This document shows positions 1 to 8,503 of a stretch of 64,000 nt of DNA, in pieces. The notes under the pieces were generated by a model. It saw nothing but the letters and a program-made list of their open reading frames with translations, searched no databases and was not told where the DNA came from. The stretch lies in NCBI RefSeq assembly GCF_004117935.1, contig NZ_SDOY01000116.1, positions 78,888-142,887 of the forward strand, given 5' to 3'. The translations under genes were made by a program, and so were the position numbers. This DNA comes from Streptomyces roseicoloratus (GTDB lineage Bacteria > Actinomycetota > Actinomycetes > Streptomycetales > Streptomycetaceae). How positions within the stretch are numbered: the first letter of the stretch is position 1; every line of letters starts with the position of its first letter.

Positions 1-2
1 CC

Positions 3-326
3 GCCAAGTCCGACTCCCCGCAGGCCCTGCCCGCCGCATTCGGGCTGGTCGCGGCCGTCGCCTACCATCACTACGACACGGTGTACCGCATCCGCGGCGG
101 CACCGGCGCGCCGCCCGCCTGGCTGGTGCGCACCATCGGCGGCCACGAGGGGCGCACGCTCGTGGTGGCCGTACTCGCCGCCCTGTCGGCGAACCGCGGC
201 AACGACTTCGCCTCGGCCCTCACCGCGCTCGCGGTCGCCGTGGGCCTCGTGGTGCTCGTGGAGTCCATCCGCTTCTGGGTCTCCTCCGGAGCACCCGCCG
301 TACACGACGAAGGAGAGACAGCATGA
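3..326 (+). CDS. C-terminal end of a membrane protein, DUF5941-like (5' end outside window)
   Basis: The reading frame is already open at the left edge, so only about 107 C-terminal residues are visible. They contain hydrophobic stretches near visible residues 8-22 and 48-85, separated by a short loop with the residues IRGGTGAPPAWL, which fits a multi-pass membrane domain. It stops in an ATGA overlap with the nucleotidyltransferase gene, so it belongs to the same operon. In Streptomyces this position is usually occupied by DUF5941 proteins, which carry a CDP-alcohol-transferase-like membrane domain. That name is inferred from context and resemblance only. Confidence 0.6.
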   Translation, partial: AKSDSPQALPAAFGLVAAVAYHHYDTVYRIRGGTGAPPAWLVRTIGGHEGRTLVVAVLAALSANRGNDFASALTALAVAVGLVVLVESIRFWVSSGAPAVHDEGETA

Positions 327-1072
327 TTGGCCTCGTACTGGCAGCCGGTGCCGGACGGCGTCTGCGCCCCTACACCGACACGCTTCCGAAGGCCCTCGTG
401 CCCGTGGACCCGGCGGGTGACGGTTCCCTCACCGTGCTCGACCTCACGCTGAAGAACTTCGCCGAGGTCGGCCTCACCGAGGCCGCGATCGTCGTCGGCT
501 ACCGCAAGGAGGCCGTGTACGCGCGCAAGGAGCAGCTGGAGGCGAAGTACGGCCTGAAGCTGACCCTCATCGACAACGACAAGGCCGAGGAGTGGAACAA
601 CGCCTACTCCCTGTGGTGCGCGCGTGAGGTCCTCGAGCGCGGTGTGATCCTCGCCAACGGCGACACCGTCCACCCGGTCTCCGTCGAGAAGACCCTGCTC
701 GCCGCCCGCGGCGACGGCCGGAAGATCATCCTCGCCCTCGACACGGTGAAGAGCCTCGCCGACGAGGAGATGAAGGTCGTCACCGCCGAGGGCAAGGGCG
801 TGCGGAAGATCACCAAGCTGATGGACCCGGCCGACGCGACCGGCGAGTACATCGGCGTCACCCTCATCGAGGCCGAAGCCGCCGCGGAGCTCGCCGACGC
901 CCTGAAGGCCACCTTCGAGCGCGACCCCGACCTCTACTACGAGGACGGCTACCAGGAGCTCGTCAACCGCGGCTTCACCGTCGACGTGGCGCCCATCGGC
1001 GACGTCAAGTGGGTGGAGATCGACAACCACGACGACCTGGCGAAGGGCCGTGACATCGCGTGCCAGTACTGA
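323..1072 (+). CDS. Sugar/polyol-phosphate nucleotidyltransferase (phosphocholine cytidylyltransferase-like)
   Basis: The 249-residue protein begins with the NTP-transferase signature LAAGAGRRLRPYT followed by PKAL (residues 4-24), the nucleotide-binding loop of the GlmU/LicC family. A later GDTVHP stretch supplies the usual metal-binding aspartate. Such enzymes join CTP (or another NTP) to a phosphorylated alcohol. Neighbours are a glycerol-1-phosphate-dehydrogenase-like enzyme and a CDP-alcohol phosphotransferase, so CTP activation of a polyol or amino-alcohol phosphate is the likely reaction. The start is set by AAGGAGA a few bases upstream and by the ATGA overlap. The exact substrate cannot be read from sequence. 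Confidence 0.85.
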   Translation: MIGLVLAAGAGRRLRPYTDTLPKALVPVDPAGDGSLTVLDLTLKNFAEVGLTEAAIVVGYRKEAVYARKEQLEAKYGLKLTLIDNDKAEEWNNAYSLWCAREVLERGVILANGDTVHPVSVEKTLLAARGDGRKIILALDTVKSLADEEMKVVTAEGKGVRKITKLMDPADATGEYIGVTLIEAEAAAELADALKATFERDPDLYYEDGYQELVNRGFTVDVAPIGDVKWVEIDNHDDLAKGRDIACQY

Positions 1073-2121
1073 CCCGGCTCATTCCCTCGCCGGTCGTCGT
1101 CGACATCCGCGGAGGAGCGCTGGACGACCTGTCCGCGCTCCTCGCGGACCAGCGGATCTCCAGCAACGGCCGGATCGCCGTCGCCATCAGCGGCGGCTCC
1201 GGCCTGAAGCTGCGTGACCGCTTCGCCTCCGAGCTGCCGGACGCCGACTGGTACCCGGTCCACGGCGGCACCATCGACGAAGCCGTCCGGCTCGCCGACG
1301 CCATGCGCGGCCAGCGGTACGACGCCGTCGTGGCGCTCGGCGGCGGCAAGATCATCGACGTGACGAAGTACGCGGCGGCCCGGGTGGGCCTGCCGTTGGT
1401 GGCCATCGCCACCAACCTGTCGCACGACGGGATCTGTTCGCCGATCTCCACCCTGGACAACGACAACGGGCGCGGCTCCTACGGTGTGCCCACCCCGATC
1501 GCGCTGGTCATCGACCTCGACGTGATCCGGGACGCGCCGGCCCGCTTCGTCCGCTCCGGCATCGGCGACGCGATCTCCAACCTCTCCGCCATCGCCGACT
1601 GGGAGCTGTCCCACCGCGAGACCGGCGAGAAGGTCGACGGCCTGGCCGCCGCCATGGCGCGCAGCGCCGGCGAGGCGGTCCTCCGCCACCCCGGCGGCGT
1701 CGGCGACGACGACTTCCTCGTCACCCTGTCCGAGGGCCTGGTGATGTCCGGCATCGCCATGTCGATCAGCGGCGACAGCCGCCCGTCCTCGGGCGCCTGC
1801 CACGAGATCAGCCACGCCTTCGACCTGCTCTATCCCACCCGGGCGGCCAGCCACGGCGAGCAGTGCGGCCTCGGCGCCGCCTTCGCCATGCACCTGCGCG
1901 GCGCCCGCGAGGAGTCCGGGCGGATGGTCGAGACCCTGCGCCGGCACGGCCTGCCCGTGCTGCCGGAGGAGATGGGCTTCACCGTCGACGAGTTCGTCCG
2001 GGCCGTGGAGTTCGCCCCGCAGACCCGCCCGGGCCGGTTCACCATCCTCGAACACCTCGACCTGTCCACAGACCAGATCAGGGACGCGTACGCCGACTAT
2101 GCCAAAGCCATCGGTAGCTGA
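1060..2121 (+). CDS. Iron-containing alcohol dehydrogenase family, sn-glycerol-1-phosphate dehydrogenase-like
   Basis: This 353-residue protein has a glycine-rich nucleotide-binding segment (ALGGGKIIDVTKYAA, near residues 91-105). The three metal-ligand contexts expected of the EgsA/AraM glycerol-1-phosphate dehydrogenases are present: NLSHDG, CHEISHAF and SHGEQCG. That family reduces dihydroxyacetone phosphate to sn-glycerol-1-phosphate. The GTG start lies 13 bases inside the preceding gene, indicating translational coupling. With the adjacent nucleotidyltransferase and CDP-alcohol transferase it could supply a polyol phosphate head group. Substrate assignment is inferred. Confidence 0.8.
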   Translation: MPVLTRLIPSPVVVDIRGGALDDLSALLADQRISSNGRIAVAISGGSGLKLRDRFASELPDADWYPVHGGTIDEAVRLADAMRGQRYDAVVALGGGKIIDVTKYAAARVGLPLVAIATNLSHDGICSPISTLDNDNGRGSYGVPTPIALVIDLDVIRDAPARFVRSGIGDAISNLSAIADWELSHRETGEKVDGLAAAMARSAGEAVLRHPGGVGDDDFLVTLSEGLVMSGIAMSISGDSRPSSGACHEISHAFDLLYPTRAASHGEQCGLGAAFAMHLRGAREESGRMVETLRRHGLPVLPEEMGFTVDEFVRAVEFAPQTRPGRFTILEHLDLSTDQIRDAYADYAKAIGS

Positions 2122-2878
2122 ACTCCGCCCTGTCGTCCACCCGCCGGGAGTCAAGGACCGGCGGAGCGGCGAGCACTGGGGCGGCCGCCTGTACATGCGG
2201 GAGATCTCCCTGCGGATCACCCGCCACCTGGCGAACACCAAGGTCACGCCCAACCAGCTGACCTACCTGATGACGCTGTCCGGCGTCCTCGCCGCGCCCG
2301 CGCTGCTCGTGCCCGGCATCTGGGGCGCCGTGCTCGGCGTGATCGCGGTCCAGGGCTATCTGCTGCTCGACTGCGTCGACGGCGAGCTGGCCCGGTGGAA
2401 GAAGCAGTACTCGCTCGCCGGCGTCTACCTCGACCGGGTCGGCGCCTACCTGTGCGACGCGGCCGTGCTCGTCGGCTTCGGCCTGCGCGCCGCCGACCCG
2501 TGGGGCGGCGGCCGGATCGACTGGCTGTGGGCCTTCCTCGGCACCCTCGCCGCGCTCGGCGCGATCCTGATCAAGGCCGAGACCGACCTCGTCGGCGTCG
2601 CCCGCCACCAGAACGGCATGCCCCCGGTCAAGGAGTCGGCCGCCGAGCCGCGCTCCTCCGGCATGGCGCTGGCCCGCCGGGCCGCCGCCGCGCTCAAGTT
2701 CCACCGGCTGATCCTGGGGATCGAGGCCTCCCTGCTGATCCTGGTCCTGGCGATCGCCGACCAGGTCCACGGCGACCTCTTCTTCTCCCGGCTCGGCGTC
2801 GCCGTGCTGGCCGGCATCGCGCTGCTGCAGACCGTCCTGCACCTGGTGTCGATCCTCGCCTCCAGCAGGCTCAAGTGA
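2099..2878 (+). CDS. CDP-alcohol phosphatidyltransferase family membrane enzyme
   Basis: The 259-residue protein carries most of the CDP-alcohol phosphotransferase signature around residues 90-120 (DCVDGELARW ... YLDRVGAYLCD), including the metal-binding aspartates. Hydrophobic segments follow near residues 60-85, 130-160 and 205-250. Family members transfer a phospho-alcohol from a CDP donor to a second alcohol in the membrane. Its start overlaps the end of the dehydrogenase gene by 23 bases. Together with the two upstream genes it forms an activation-and-transfer module for a phospholipid or phosphopolymer. Confidence 0.85.
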   Translation: MPKPSVAELRPVVHPPGVKDRRSGEHWGGRLYMREISLRITRHLANTKVTPNQLTYLMTLSGVLAAPALLVPGIWGAVLGVIAVQGYLLLDCVDGELARWKKQYSLAGVYLDRVGAYLCDAAVLVGFGLRAADPWGGGRIDWLWAFLGTLAALGAILIKAETDLVGVARHQNGMPPVKESAAEPRSSGMALARRAAAALKFHRLILGIEASLLILVLAIADQVHGDLFFSRLGVAVLAGIALLQTVLHLVSILASSRLK

Positions 2879-2889
2879 GGGCGGGCGTC

Positions 2890-3774
2890 ATGACCCGGCC
2901 GATGCGCCTGGGCGCGGTCGTCATCACCATGGGCAACCGCCCCGACGACCTGCGCGCGCTCCTCGACTCCGTCGCCCGGCAGGACGGCGACCCCGTCGAG
3001 GTGGTCGTCGTCGGCCAGGGCGTGGAACTCACCGGGCTGCCCGAAGGCGTCCGTACGGTCAGCCTGCCGGAGAACGTCGGCATCCCCGCGGGCCGCAACA
3101 TCGGCATCGAGGCCTTCGGCCCGGGCGGCACCGACGTCGACGCGCTGCTCTTCCTCGACGACGACGGCCTGCTCGCCAACACCGACACCGCGGAGCTGGT
3201 CCGCCAGGCCTTCACCGCCGATCCGAAGCTCGGCATCATCAGCTTCCGGATCGCCGACCCGGAGACCGGGCTCACCCAGCGCCGGCACGTGCCGCGGCTG
3301 CGCGCCTCCGACCCGATGCGCTCCTCGCGGGTCACCACCTTCCTCGGCGGCGCCAACGCGGTGCGCACCAAGGTGTTCGCCGAGGTGGGCGGACTGCCGG
3401 ACGAGTTCTTCTACGCGCACGAGGAAACCGATCTCGCCTGGCGGGCTCTCGACGCCGACTGGATGATCGATTACCGTTCCGACATGGTGCTGCTGCACCC
3501 CACCACCCCGCCGTCCCGGCACGCGACGTACCACTTCAACGTGGCCCGCAACCGGGTGTGGCTGGCACGCCGCAATCTTCCCGCACCCCTGGTGCCGGTC
3601 TATCTCGGCGTCTGGCTGCTGCTCACGCTGGCGCGGCGTCCCTCCGCATCCGCCCTCCAGGCGTGGTTCGGCGGTTTCCGGGCGGGCTGGCGGACTCCGT
3701 GCGGTCCGCGGCAGCCCATGAGGTGGCGTACGGTGTGGCGGCTGACCCGACTGGGGCGCCCGCCCGTCGTCTGA
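2890..3774 (+). CDS. Family 2 glycosyltransferase
   Basis: This is a GT-A glycosyltransferase of 294 residues. The N terminus has the usual VVITMGNRPDDL strand-loop, the metal-binding triad appears as FLDDDG (near residues 93-98), and HEETDLAWR is the acceptor-side acidic motif. The C-terminal part holds a hydrophobic segment (VYLGVWLLLTLA). ATG at 2890 is preferred because GAGGG lies about 8 bases upstream; a GTG at 2875 that overlaps the previous stop is an alternative. It probably adds sugars to the lipid or polymer made by this operon before export. Confidence 0.85.
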   Translation: MTRPMRLGAVVITMGNRPDDLRALLDSVARQDGDPVEVVVVGQGVELTGLPEGVRTVSLPENVGIPAGRNIGIEAFGPGGTDVDALLFLDDDGLLANTDTAELVRQAFTADPKLGIISFRIADPETGLTQRRHVPRLRASDPMRSSRVTTFLGGANAVRTKVFAEVGGLPDEFFYAHEETDLAWRALDADWMIDYRSDMVLLHPTTPPSRHATYHFNVARNRVWLARRNLPAPLVPVYLGVWLLLTLARRPSASALQAWFGGFRAGWRTPCGPRQPMRWRTVWRLTRLGRPPVV

Positions 3775-3822
3775 CATCGTGGTACCGACTTGCCGCGCAT
3801 CCCGAACACGAAAGTTTCGACT

Positions 3823-4752
3823 GTGAGTGACACATCCCAGGACGGTGGGGTCGTGACGAGCGCCCGACCGTCCGCCGACGACGGCCTGAGCCCGGCCGAG
3901 CTGGCGGCCAAGTACGGGCTCTCGGTCAGCGGCGCCCGACCGGGTCTCCGGGAGTACATCCGGCAGCTGTGGGGCCGGCGGCACTTCATCCTGGCGTTCT
4001 CCCAGGCGAAACTCACCGCCCAGTACAGCCAGGCAAAGCTCGGCCAGGTGTGGCAGGTCGTCACGCCGCTGCTCAACGCGTTCGTGTACTTCCTGATCTT
4101 CGGCGTGATCATCGGTGCGGACCGGGGCATGCCGCGGGAGGTCTACGTCCCGTTCCTGGTCACCGGCGTCTTCGTGTTCACCTTCACCCAGAGCTCGGTG
4201 ATGGCCGGCGTCCGCGCGATCTCCGGCAACCTCGGGCTCGTCCGGGCCCTGCACTTCCCGCGGGCCTCGCTGCCGATCTCCTTCGCGCTCCAGCAGCTCC
4301 AGCAGCTGCTGTTCTCGATGGTGGTCCTCGTCGCCGTGGCGGTGATCTTCGGCAGCTACCCGTCGGCGAGCTGGCTGCTCGTCGTGCCGGCCCTGGTCCT
4401 GCAGTTCGTGTTCAACGCCGGCCTCGCCCTGGTCGTGGCCCGCATGGGAGCCAAGACCCCGGACCTCGCGCAGCTGATGCCGTTCATCATGCGCACGTGG
4501 ATGTACGCGTCCGGCGTCATGTTCTCCATCCCGGTGATGCTGGAGGACAAGCCCGCCTGGATCTCCGACCTGCTCCAGTACAACCCGGCCGCGCTCCACA
4601 TGGACCTGATCCGGTTCGCGCTGATCGACGGCTACGGCGGCTCCAACCTCCCGCCGCACGTCTGGTTCGCCACCCTCGCCTGGTCCGTGGTGATCGGCGT
4701 GGGCGGCTTCGTCTACTTCTGGAAGGCCGAGGAGAGGTACGGCCGTGGCTGA
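3823..4752 (+). CDS. ABC-2 type transporter permease (Wzm/TagG-like)
   Basis: The protein has about 309 residues, with an N-terminal cytoplasmic segment ending in QLWGRRHFI, followed by about six membrane segments. This is the pattern of polysaccharide/teichoic acid exporter permeases (KLGQVWQVVTPLLNAFVYFLIFGVI). It pairs with the ATPase directly downstream, whose start overlaps its end by 8 bases. The GTG at 3823 is the first convincing start. A further in-frame GTG at 3853 has a better purine-rich upstream region, so the N terminus is uncertain. Confidence 0.85.
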   Translation: MSDTSQDGGVVTSARPSADDGLSPAELAAKYGLSVSGARPGLREYIRQLWGRRHFILAFSQAKLTAQYSQAKLGQVWQVVTPLLNAFVYFLIFGVIIGADRGMPREVYVPFLVTGVFVFTFTQSSVMAGVRAISGNLGLVRALHFPRASLPISFALQQLQQLLFSMVVLVAVAVIFGSYPSASWLLVVPALVLQFVFNAGLALVVARMGAKTPDLAQLMPFIMRTWMYASGVMFSIPVMLEDKPAWISDLLQYNPAALHMDLIRFALIDGYGGSNLPPHVWFATLAWSVVIGVGGFVYFWKAEERYGRG

Positions 4753-5530
4753 CACCGACCAGGGGCGGGTGCCCACCGTCATCGCGGACGACGTCCACAT
4801 CGTGTACCGGGTCAACGGAGGCGGCGGCGGCAGGGGCAGCGCCACCGCAGCGCTGAGCCGCATCATCCGGCGCCGCAAGGGCCAGACCGACCGCGGGGTG
4901 CGCAAGGTGCACGCCGTGCGCGGCGTGTCCTTCACCGCCTACCGCGGCGAGGCCATCGGCCTCATCGGCACCAACGGGTCCGGCAAGTCGACCCTGCTGC
5001 GCGCCATCGCGGGTCTGCTGCCCACCGAGAGCGGCAAGGTCTACACCGACGGCCAGCCCTCGCTGCTCGGCGTCAACGCGGCGCTGATGAGCGACCTCAC
5101 CGGTGAGCGCAACGTGATCCTCGGCGGTCTCGCCATGGGCATGGACCGCGAGGAGATCAAGAGCCGGTATCAGGACATCGTCGACTTCTCCGGCATCAAC
5201 GAGAAGGGCGACTTCATCTCGCTGCCGATGCGGACCTACTCGTCCGGCATGGGCGCCCGGCTCCGCTTCGCCATCGCCGCCGCCAAGCAGCACGACGTCC
5301 TCATGATCGACGAGGCGCTCGCCACCGGCGACCGCAAGTTCCAGATCCGCTCCGAGGCGCGGATCCGCGAGCTGCGCAAGGAGGCCGGCACCGTCTTCCT
5401 GGTCAGCCACAGCAACAAGTCGATCCGCGACACCTGCGACCGCGTGCTCTGGCTGGAGAAGGGCGAGCTGCTCATGGACGGCCCGACCGACGAGGTCATC
5501 GCCGCCTACGAGCGCGAGACCGGCAAGTAG
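4745..5530 (+). CDS. ABC transporter ATP-binding protein (Wzt/TagH-like)
   Basis: This ATPase of 261 residues has Walker A (GTNGSGKST, near residues 75-83), the signature YSSGMGARLRFA, Walker B (VLMIDEAL) and the switch histidine (LVSHS). An extended N-terminal region and the YSSGM form of the signature are typical of O-antigen/teichoic acid exporters. It powers the preceding permease. It is the last gene of the operon and is followed by a strong intrinsic terminator. Confidence 0.9.
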   Translation: MADTDQGRVPTVIADDVHIVYRVNGGGGGRGSATAALSRIIRRRKGQTDRGVRKVHAVRGVSFTAYRGEAIGLIGTNGSGKSTLLRAIAGLLPTESGKVYTDGQPSLLGVNAALMSDLTGERNVILGGLAMGMDREEIKSRYQDIVDFSGINEKGDFISLPMRTYSSGMGARLRFAIAAAKQHDVLMIDEALATGDRKFQIRSEARIRELRKEAGTVFLVSHSNKSIRDTCDRVLWLEKGELLMDGPTDEVIAAYERETGK

Positions 5531-5546
5531 CCGCACCTCACCGTCA

Positions 5547-5580
5547 CCGCCCCCGCCGCTCCGACCGGCGGGGGCGGTTT
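5547..5580 (+). terminator. Intrinsic terminator of the surface-polymer operon
   Basis: A perfect 12-bp stem (CCGCCCCCGCCG at 5547-5558 with its complement at 5566-5577) surrounds a 7-base loop. It is followed directly by TTT and lies 17 bases after the ATPase stop codon. It separates this operon from the TetR gene. Confidence 0.85.
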
Positions 5581-5661
5581 CGTGTCCACGGACGTCCGGT
5601 TCTCGCGCGTCGGGCGGCCGCCCGGAATGTTCATGCGGTCAACATCGGGCAGGATGAGCGC

Positions 5662-6306
5662 ATGGCAGCGATCTCGGGAGGCAAGACCTACCACCACGGC
5701 GACCTGCGCAACGCCCTCATCGGCGCGGCCGTCGACCTCGCCTGCGAAGGAGGTCCCGAGCGCGTCGTGCTGCGCGAGGCCGCCCGTCGCGTCGGCGTCT
5801 CGCCCACCGCCGCCTACCGGCACTTCGAAGGCCGCTGCGAGCTCCTCGCCGCCGTCCGCGACCACGCCCGGCGGGCCCTCGCCGACTCCATGGAACGGGC
5901 CGCCGCCCGCGTACCCGGAGCCGACGACCCCGCCCTGGCCGCCGAGGCCCGGCTCGCCGCCGTCTGCCGCGGCTACGTGGCCTTCGCCGTCGAGCAGCCC
6001 GGCCTCTACCGGTCCGCGTTCGGCGCGCCCCGTACCGCCCCGGGCGACGGCGACCACGGGGCCGAGGGCGGCACGGCCGAGGTCCGCGCCTTCACCCTGC
6101 TCACCGACGCCCTCGGGGCCGTCGCCGCCACCGCCCGGCCACCGCGCGCCTCCCGGCCCGCCGCCGACGCCGCCGCGTGGTCGGCCGTCCACGGCCTGTC
6201 CCTGCTGCTCCTCGAAGGGCCGCTGCGCCGGCTGCCCGCCCAGCGCCGGGACGACGTCGTCGACTCCACCCTCGCGATGGTGGTCTCGGGCACCCGCAAC
6301 CCCTGA
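5662..6306 (+). CDS. TetR/AcrR family transcriptional regulator
   Basis: This 214-residue regulator has a TetR-type helix-turn-helix in residues 8-55 (YHHGDLRNALIGAAVDLA ... VSPTAAYRHFEGRCEL). The C-terminal part resembles the WHG-type effector domain (FAVEQPGLYRSAF). It sits immediately upstream of the hopanoid operon on the same strand. The 330-base gap that follows contains two palindromes suited to binding a dimer, so control of its own gene or the hpn operon is plausible but unproven. Confidence 0.85.
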   Translation: MAAISGGKTYHHGDLRNALIGAAVDLACEGGPERVVLREAARRVGVSPTAAYRHFEGRCELLAAVRDHARRALADSMERAAARVPGADDPALAAEARLAAVCRGYVAFAVEQPGLYRSAFGAPRTAPGDGDHGAEGGTAEVRAFTLLTDALGAVAATARPPRASRPAADAAAWSAVHGLSLLLLEGPLRRLPAQRRDDVVDSTLAMVVSGTRNP

Positions 6307-6332
6307 CCTCCGGCGCTCGAACGAAACGTCAA

Positions 6333-6348
6333 GGACGTGTGAACGTCC
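6333..6348. promoter_or_regulatory. Inverted repeat, candidate TetR operator
   Basis: GGACGT-GTGA-ACGTCC is a perfect 6-bp inverted repeat around a 4-base centre, 27 bases after the tetR stop and about 230 bases before the small leader ORF. The spacing and symmetry suit a dimeric regulator. Function is inferred. Confidence 0.35.
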
Positions 6349-6418
6349 GCCCGCTCCGGGAAGGTTGACCGACCCGCCGGTGTCGCCGACAGGCGCCCGG
6401 GCCCCCGGCGCGGCACGA

Positions 6419-6434
6419 TACGTCGTACCACGTA
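6419..6434. promoter_or_regulatory. 16-bp near-perfect palindrome upstream of hpnC
   Basis: TACGTCGTACCACGTA pairs with itself at seven of eight positions. It lies about 140 bases upstream of the hpnC leader ORF, in the only sizeable gap of this region, and is a second candidate operator. Confidence 0.35.
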
Positions 6435-6576
6435 AGCTGTACCGGTCTGTTTCGCGGCAAGTGGGGCGATACCCCTCGGCGCCCCGGCACGGGGCGGAAG
6501 CCACGGGCAGGGCTCGGCGGCGTGTCCGAAATAGGATGGATTGGATCCGCGGTGTAGAACGGGAGATGTGACGGCC

Positions 6577-6639
6577 ATGACGCAGAATCTCCAGCTCCAC
6601 GAGGGTGTCGCCGTCCCCGCGTCGGGCAGCGGCCGGTGA
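6577..6639 (+). CDS. 20-residue leader ORF coupled to hpnC
   Basis: ATG at 6577 opens a 20-codon frame (begins MTQNLQLHEG, ends GSGR) with GGGAG about 11 bases upstream. Its TGA stop (6637-6639) overlaps the hpnC GTG start (6636) as GTGA. hpnC itself has no clear ribosome site, so translation of this ORF may be what brings ribosomes to hpnC. The peptide has no recognisable family. It could instead mean that hpnC starts elsewhere, but the hpnC frame differs, so this is not an N-terminal extension. Confidence 0.5.
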   Translation: MTQNLQLHEGVAVPASGSGR

Positions 6640-7556
6640 CGGACACCCGGCAGATGCGCCCCGACGCCTCCTCGCGCACCACACTCGGCAAGGCCGCGGA
6701 CGAGAACTTCCCCGTGGCGCCCTTCTTCCTGCCGCGCGCCTGGCGCGACGACCTCATGGCCGTCTACGGCTTCGCCCGGCTCGTCGACGACATCGGCGAC
6801 GGCGACCTCGCGCCCGGCGGCGCGGACGCCCGCCTGCTCGGCGTGCCCGACGAGCGGGCCGGTGACCGCCTCGCGATGCTCGACGCCTTCGAGGCCGACC
6901 TCGAACGCGTCTTCGACCCCGCCGACGGGTCTCCCCGCCACCCGCTGCTGCGCGCCCTCGTCCCCACCGTCGAGCGGTGCCGGCTCACTCCCGGGCCCTT
7001 CCTCGGACTCGTCGCCGCCAACCGCCAGGACCAGCTGGTCAGGCGCTACGAGACCTACGACGACCTCCTCGCCTACTGCGAGCTCTCCGCCAACCCCGTC
7101 GGCCGGCTCGTACTCGGCATCACCGGCACCGCGACGCCCGAGCGGATCCGCCGCTCCGACGCGATCTGCACCGCGCTCCAGATCGTCGAGCACCTCCAGG
7201 ACGTCGCCGAGGACCTGGCACGCGACCGGATCTACCTCCCCGCCGAGGACCTCAAGCGCTTCCACGTGACCGAGGACGACCTCGCACGGCCCACCGCCGG
7301 AGCCTCCGTGCGCGCCCTGATCGCCTTCGAGGCCGAGCGGGCCCGCGCCCTGCTCGACGCCGGCGCCCCGCTCGTCGGCAGCGTCCACGGCCGGCTGCGG
7401 CTGCTCCTCGCCGGCTTCACCGCCGGCGGGTACGCGGCACTCGACGCGATCGCCGCCGCCGGCTTCGACGTCCTGCCAGGGCCGCCCAAGGCCGACCGAC
7501 CGAGTCTGATGCGCCGGGCGGGCGCCGTCCTGCTCGCGGCGCGGAGAGAGGGGTGA
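6636..7556 (+). CDS. hpnC: Squalene synthase HpnC (hydroxysqualene-forming)
   Basis: A trans-isoprenyl diphosphate head-to-head synthase of 306 residues. The first aspartate motif is D51-D52-IGD and the second region reads EHLQDVAEDLARDRIYLP. In the three-enzyme route HpnD makes presqualene diphosphate from two farnesyl diphosphates, HpnC converts it to hydroxysqualene and HpnE reduces that to squalene. Assignment as HpnC rather than HpnD rests on gene order and on the LVDDIGDGDL form. It is the first full gene of the hopanoid operon; the next gene overlaps it by 4 bases. Confidence 0.9.
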   Translation: MTDTRQMRPDASSRTTLGKAADENFPVAPFFLPRAWRDDLMAVYGFARLVDDIGDGDLAPGGADARLLGVPDERAGDRLAMLDAFEADLERVFDPADGSPRHPLLRALVPTVERCRLTPGPFLGLVAANRQDQLVRRYETYDDLLAYCELSANPVGRLVLGITGTATPERIRRSDAICTALQIVEHLQDVAEDLARDRIYLPAEDLKRFHVTEDDLARPTAGASVRALIAFEAERARALLDAGAPLVGSVHGRLRLLLAGFTAGGYAALDAIAAAGFDVLPGPPKADRPSLMRRAGAVLLAARREG

Positions 7557-8503
7557 GCCGCACAGTGGAGGGACAGTCGCAGCCGTCCGCGCCGGTCCAG
7601 GCCGCGTACAGCTACTGCGAGGCCGTGACCGGACAGCAGGCCCGCAACTTCGCGTACGGGATCCGGCTGCTGCCGACCGAGAAGCGGCAGGCCATGTCGG
7701 CGCTCTACGCCTTCTCGCGACGCGTCGACGACATCGGCGACGGGCCGCTCGCCCCCGGCGACAAGAAGGACCGGCTCGAGGCCACCCGCGCGATCCTCGG
7801 CCGCGTCCGCGCCGGCGAGGTCGAGGAGGACGACACCGATCCGGTGGCCGTCGCCCTCGCCGACACCGCCCGCCGCTTCCCGATCCCGCTCGGCGGGCTC
7901 GACGAGCTCATCGACGGCGTCCTGATGGACGTCCGCGGCGAGACCTACGAGACCTGGGACGACCTCAAGGTCTACTGCCGCTGCGTGGCCGGCGCGATCG
8001 GGCGGCTCTCGCTCGGCGTCTTCGGCACCCAGCCCGGCGCAGCCGAGGCCGACCACGCCGCCGAGTACGCCGACACCCTCGGCCTCGCCCTCCAGCTCAC
8101 CAACATCCTGCGCGACGTCCGCGAGGACGCCGGGAACGGGCGCACCTATCTGCCGGCCGACGACCTGGCCAAGTTCGGCTGCTCCGACGGCTTCGCCGCG
8201 GACACCCCGTCGCCCGGGGCCGACTTCGAGGGGCTCGTGCACTTCGAGGTACGGCGCGCCCGCGCGCTCTTCGCCGAGGGCTACCGGCTGCTGCCGATGC
8301 TCGACCGGCGCAGCGGGGCGTGCGTGGCCGCCATGGCCGGCATCTACCGCCGGCTGCTCGACCGGATCGAGCGCGACCCGGCGGCCGTGCTGCGCGGGCG
8401 CGTCTCGCTCCCGGGACGGGAGAAGGCGTACGTCGCCGTCCGCGGGCTGTCCGGGCTGGACACGCGGCACGTCTCGCGGCGTGCGGTGAGGAGGCCGGCG
8501 TGA
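7553..8503 (+). CDS. hpnD: Presqualene diphosphate synthase HpnD
   Basis: The 316-residue protein belongs to the squalene/phytoene synthase family, with aspartate-rich motifs RVDDIGDG (D59) and LRDVREDAGNGRTYLP. HpnD condenses two farnesyl diphosphates to presqualene diphosphate. The GTG start forms a GTGA overlap with hpnC and is preceded by GGAGAGAGG. Its own stop overlaps the start of a small ORF that links it to hpnE. Confidence 0.9.
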   Translation: MSRTVEGQSQPSAPVQAAYSYCEAVTGQQARNFAYGIRLLPTEKRQAMSALYAFSRRVDDIGDGPLAPGDKKDRLEATRAILGRVRAGEVEEDDTDPVAVALADTARRFPIPLGGLDELIDGVLMDVRGETYETWDDLKVYCRCVAGAIGRLSLGVFGTQPGAAEADHAAEYADTLGLALQLTNILRDVREDAGNGRTYLPADDLAKFGCSDGFAADTPSPGADFEGLVHFEVRRARALFAEGYRLLPMLDRRSGACVAAMAGIYRRLLDRIERDPAAVLRGRVSLPGREKAYVAVRGLSGLDTRHVSRRAVRRPA

